DNA of 64,000 nt. Source: Pseudomonadota bacterium (GTDB taxonomy: Bacteria > Pseudomonadota > Alphaproteobacteria > Micropepsales > Micropepsaceae). The notes under the pieces were generated by a model. The model worked only from the letters and a program-made list of their open reading frames with translations. It was not told the origin of the DNA and did not search any database. The stretch is taken from assembly GCA_021804785.1 (NCBI GenBank), contig JAJZGY010000001.1:62001-126000 (forward strand), read 5' to 3'. The translations under genes were made by a program, and so were the position numbers. This document shows positions 62,766 to 64,000 of the stretch, piece after piece (within the stretch, counting starts at the first letter, position 1; each line of letters starts with the position of its first letter).

Positions 62766-64000
62766 TCACGCGAGAGCCGCAGTATTGAGCGCTCGCCATA
62801 CCTTTTCCGGTGTAGCAGGCATATCGATATGGGACACTCCGCAGGCATCAGCTACAGCGCTGATCACCGCAGGCATAGCGCCTACCGTACCAGCCTCACC
62901 ACAACCTTTAGCACCCAGTGGGTTAGTCTTGCAGGCGATCTCCTGGTACCCAAACACAATGTCCGGGACATCATCCGCGCGTGGCATAGCATAATCGCTG
63001 AAGCTTGCCGTCAACAACTGACCACTCTCCGGATCGTAGACACAGTTCTCAAGCAGAGCCTGACCGATTCCTTGCACTACGCCGCCTTGGACTTGTCCGC
63101 GGACAAGCATGGGATTGATCACGCGTCCAAAATCATCCAGGACGCTGTAACGGACAATTTCGACCTTCCCAGTTTCCCCATCAATTTCCACTTCGCAGAC
63201 ATGACAACCATTGGGAAAAGTGGATGCCTCGCCATTGAAAAGCCCATCGCTGTCCAACCCATCTTCAAAGCCCGGAAGGCGATCGCGCTTAAGGCCAATA
63301 GCCAACTCTGTCAGGCTCATGCTTTGCTCTGTACCACTGACAGAGAAACGCCCAAGCCCTTCGACGACGTCAAAGAAAACCTCACGGCTACCAGCCTGTA
63401 GCACCTGAGCCGCAGCTTGCTTGCCTTTGCGAATAACTTCATCAGACGTAACAAGGATCGCCCCTCCCGCCATGTTGAGCGAACGAGAGCCCCCTGTACC
63501 ACCGCCGTTGACCCAGTCTGTATCACCTTGTCGGATACTTACGCTCTCGAAGGGAACCCCCAGACGCTCCGCAACTACTTGAGCAAATGCGGTCTCGTGC
63601 CCCTGTCCATTTGACTGCGTACCAACGTAGACATCCACCCCACCATTATCAGTAAAACAGATCCGCGCTGGCTCCGAGCCGGCTGCGGCAGTGATCTCTA
63701 CGTAATACGCTATTCCAAGTCCGCGACGCTTACCGCGTGCCTCACTTTGTGCCTTGCGCGCTTCGTAGCCCTCAACGTCGGCCTGTTTGAGGCCCTCTTG
63801 CAGCATGTGAGGATAATCACCGGAATCAAAGGCTACGCCGTGCCAGTTTTTAAAGGGCAACTCTTGTGGCGTAGGTAGATTGCGTCGACGTAGCTCTACA
63901 CGATCGATGCCCGTAATCTCAGCGGCCGCATCCATCAGCCGCTCCATCAGATAGGCCGCCTCTGGACGACCTGCACCTCGATAGGCATCCACTGGTGCGG
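62766..64000 (-). CDS. xanthine dehydrogenase-family molybdopterin-binding subunit (partial, runs off window end)
   Basis: Frame stays open to 64000 (...APVDAYRGAGRPEAAYLMERLMD); QSNGQGHETAFAQVVAERLG, GAKGCGEAGTVGAMPAVISAV. Confidence 0.93.
   Translation of the reverse strand, partial: APVDAYRGAGRPEAAYLMERLMDAAAEITGIDRVELRRRNLPTPQELPFKNWHGVAFDSGDYPHMLQEGLKQADVEGYEARKAQSEARGKRRGLGIAYYVEITAAAGSEPARICFTDNGGVDVYVGTQSNGQGHETAFAQVVAERLGVPFESVSIRQGDTDWVNGGGTGGSRSLNMAGGAILVTSDEVIRKGKQAAAQVLQAGSREVFFDVVEGLGRFSVSGTEQSMSLTELAIGLKRDRLPGFEDGLDSDGLFNGEASTFPNGCHVCEVEIDGETGKVEIVRYSVLDDFGRVINPMLVRGQVQGGVVQGIGQALLENCVYDPESGQLLTASFSDYAMPRADDVPDIVFGYQEIACKTNPLGAKGCGEAGTVGAMPAVISAVADACGVSHIDMPATPEKVWRALNTAALA

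Overview
This 64 kb window looks like an alphaproteobacterial chromosome segment, inferred from gene content and order. Most of it is recognisable housekeeping and metabolic sequence. Major blocks: FAD-linked oxidase, Sua5/TsaC, cytochrome b561, MBL hydrolase, MscS, CarD, 7Fe ferredoxin, S4 protein, SUV3-like helicase, methylmalonyl-CoA mutase, COQ10-like protein, LipA, acyl-CoA/ACP synthetase, PHA depolymerase, MeaB, CinA, PgpA, IspDF, then ntrB-ntrC-ntrY-ntrX-dat-hfq-hflX-mazG. These are followed by two EmrAB-type efflux clusters, hemB, a ClC channel, a porin, motB, bpt, metG, tRNA-Thr(TGT), and an LLM-oxidoreductase/SDR/TetR/xanthine-dehydrogenase-type cluster cut by the window end. Two observations stand out. 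(1) A complete IS1595-family element of about 1.93 kb (32602-34528), with imperfect 26-bp terminal inverted repeats and an 8-9 bp target duplication. It carries a passenger gene with a HEPN-type RNxxxH motif and a divergent 55-codon micro-ORF whose start codon overlaps the passenger's start inside CCATGG; the micro-ORF is below the ORF-track cutoff. (2) A 629-aa single-ORF protein (57460-59349) joining a TetR-type HTH, a coiled-coil region, one transmembrane helix and C-terminal Sel1 repeats. Also notable: NtrC has GALAGA in place of GAFTGA and NtrX lacks the loop, HflX has no ATG/GTG/TTG before its conserved N-terminus, and the TetR/efflux intergenic region carries paired palindromes. No similarity searches were possible; family names come from recognisable motifs.
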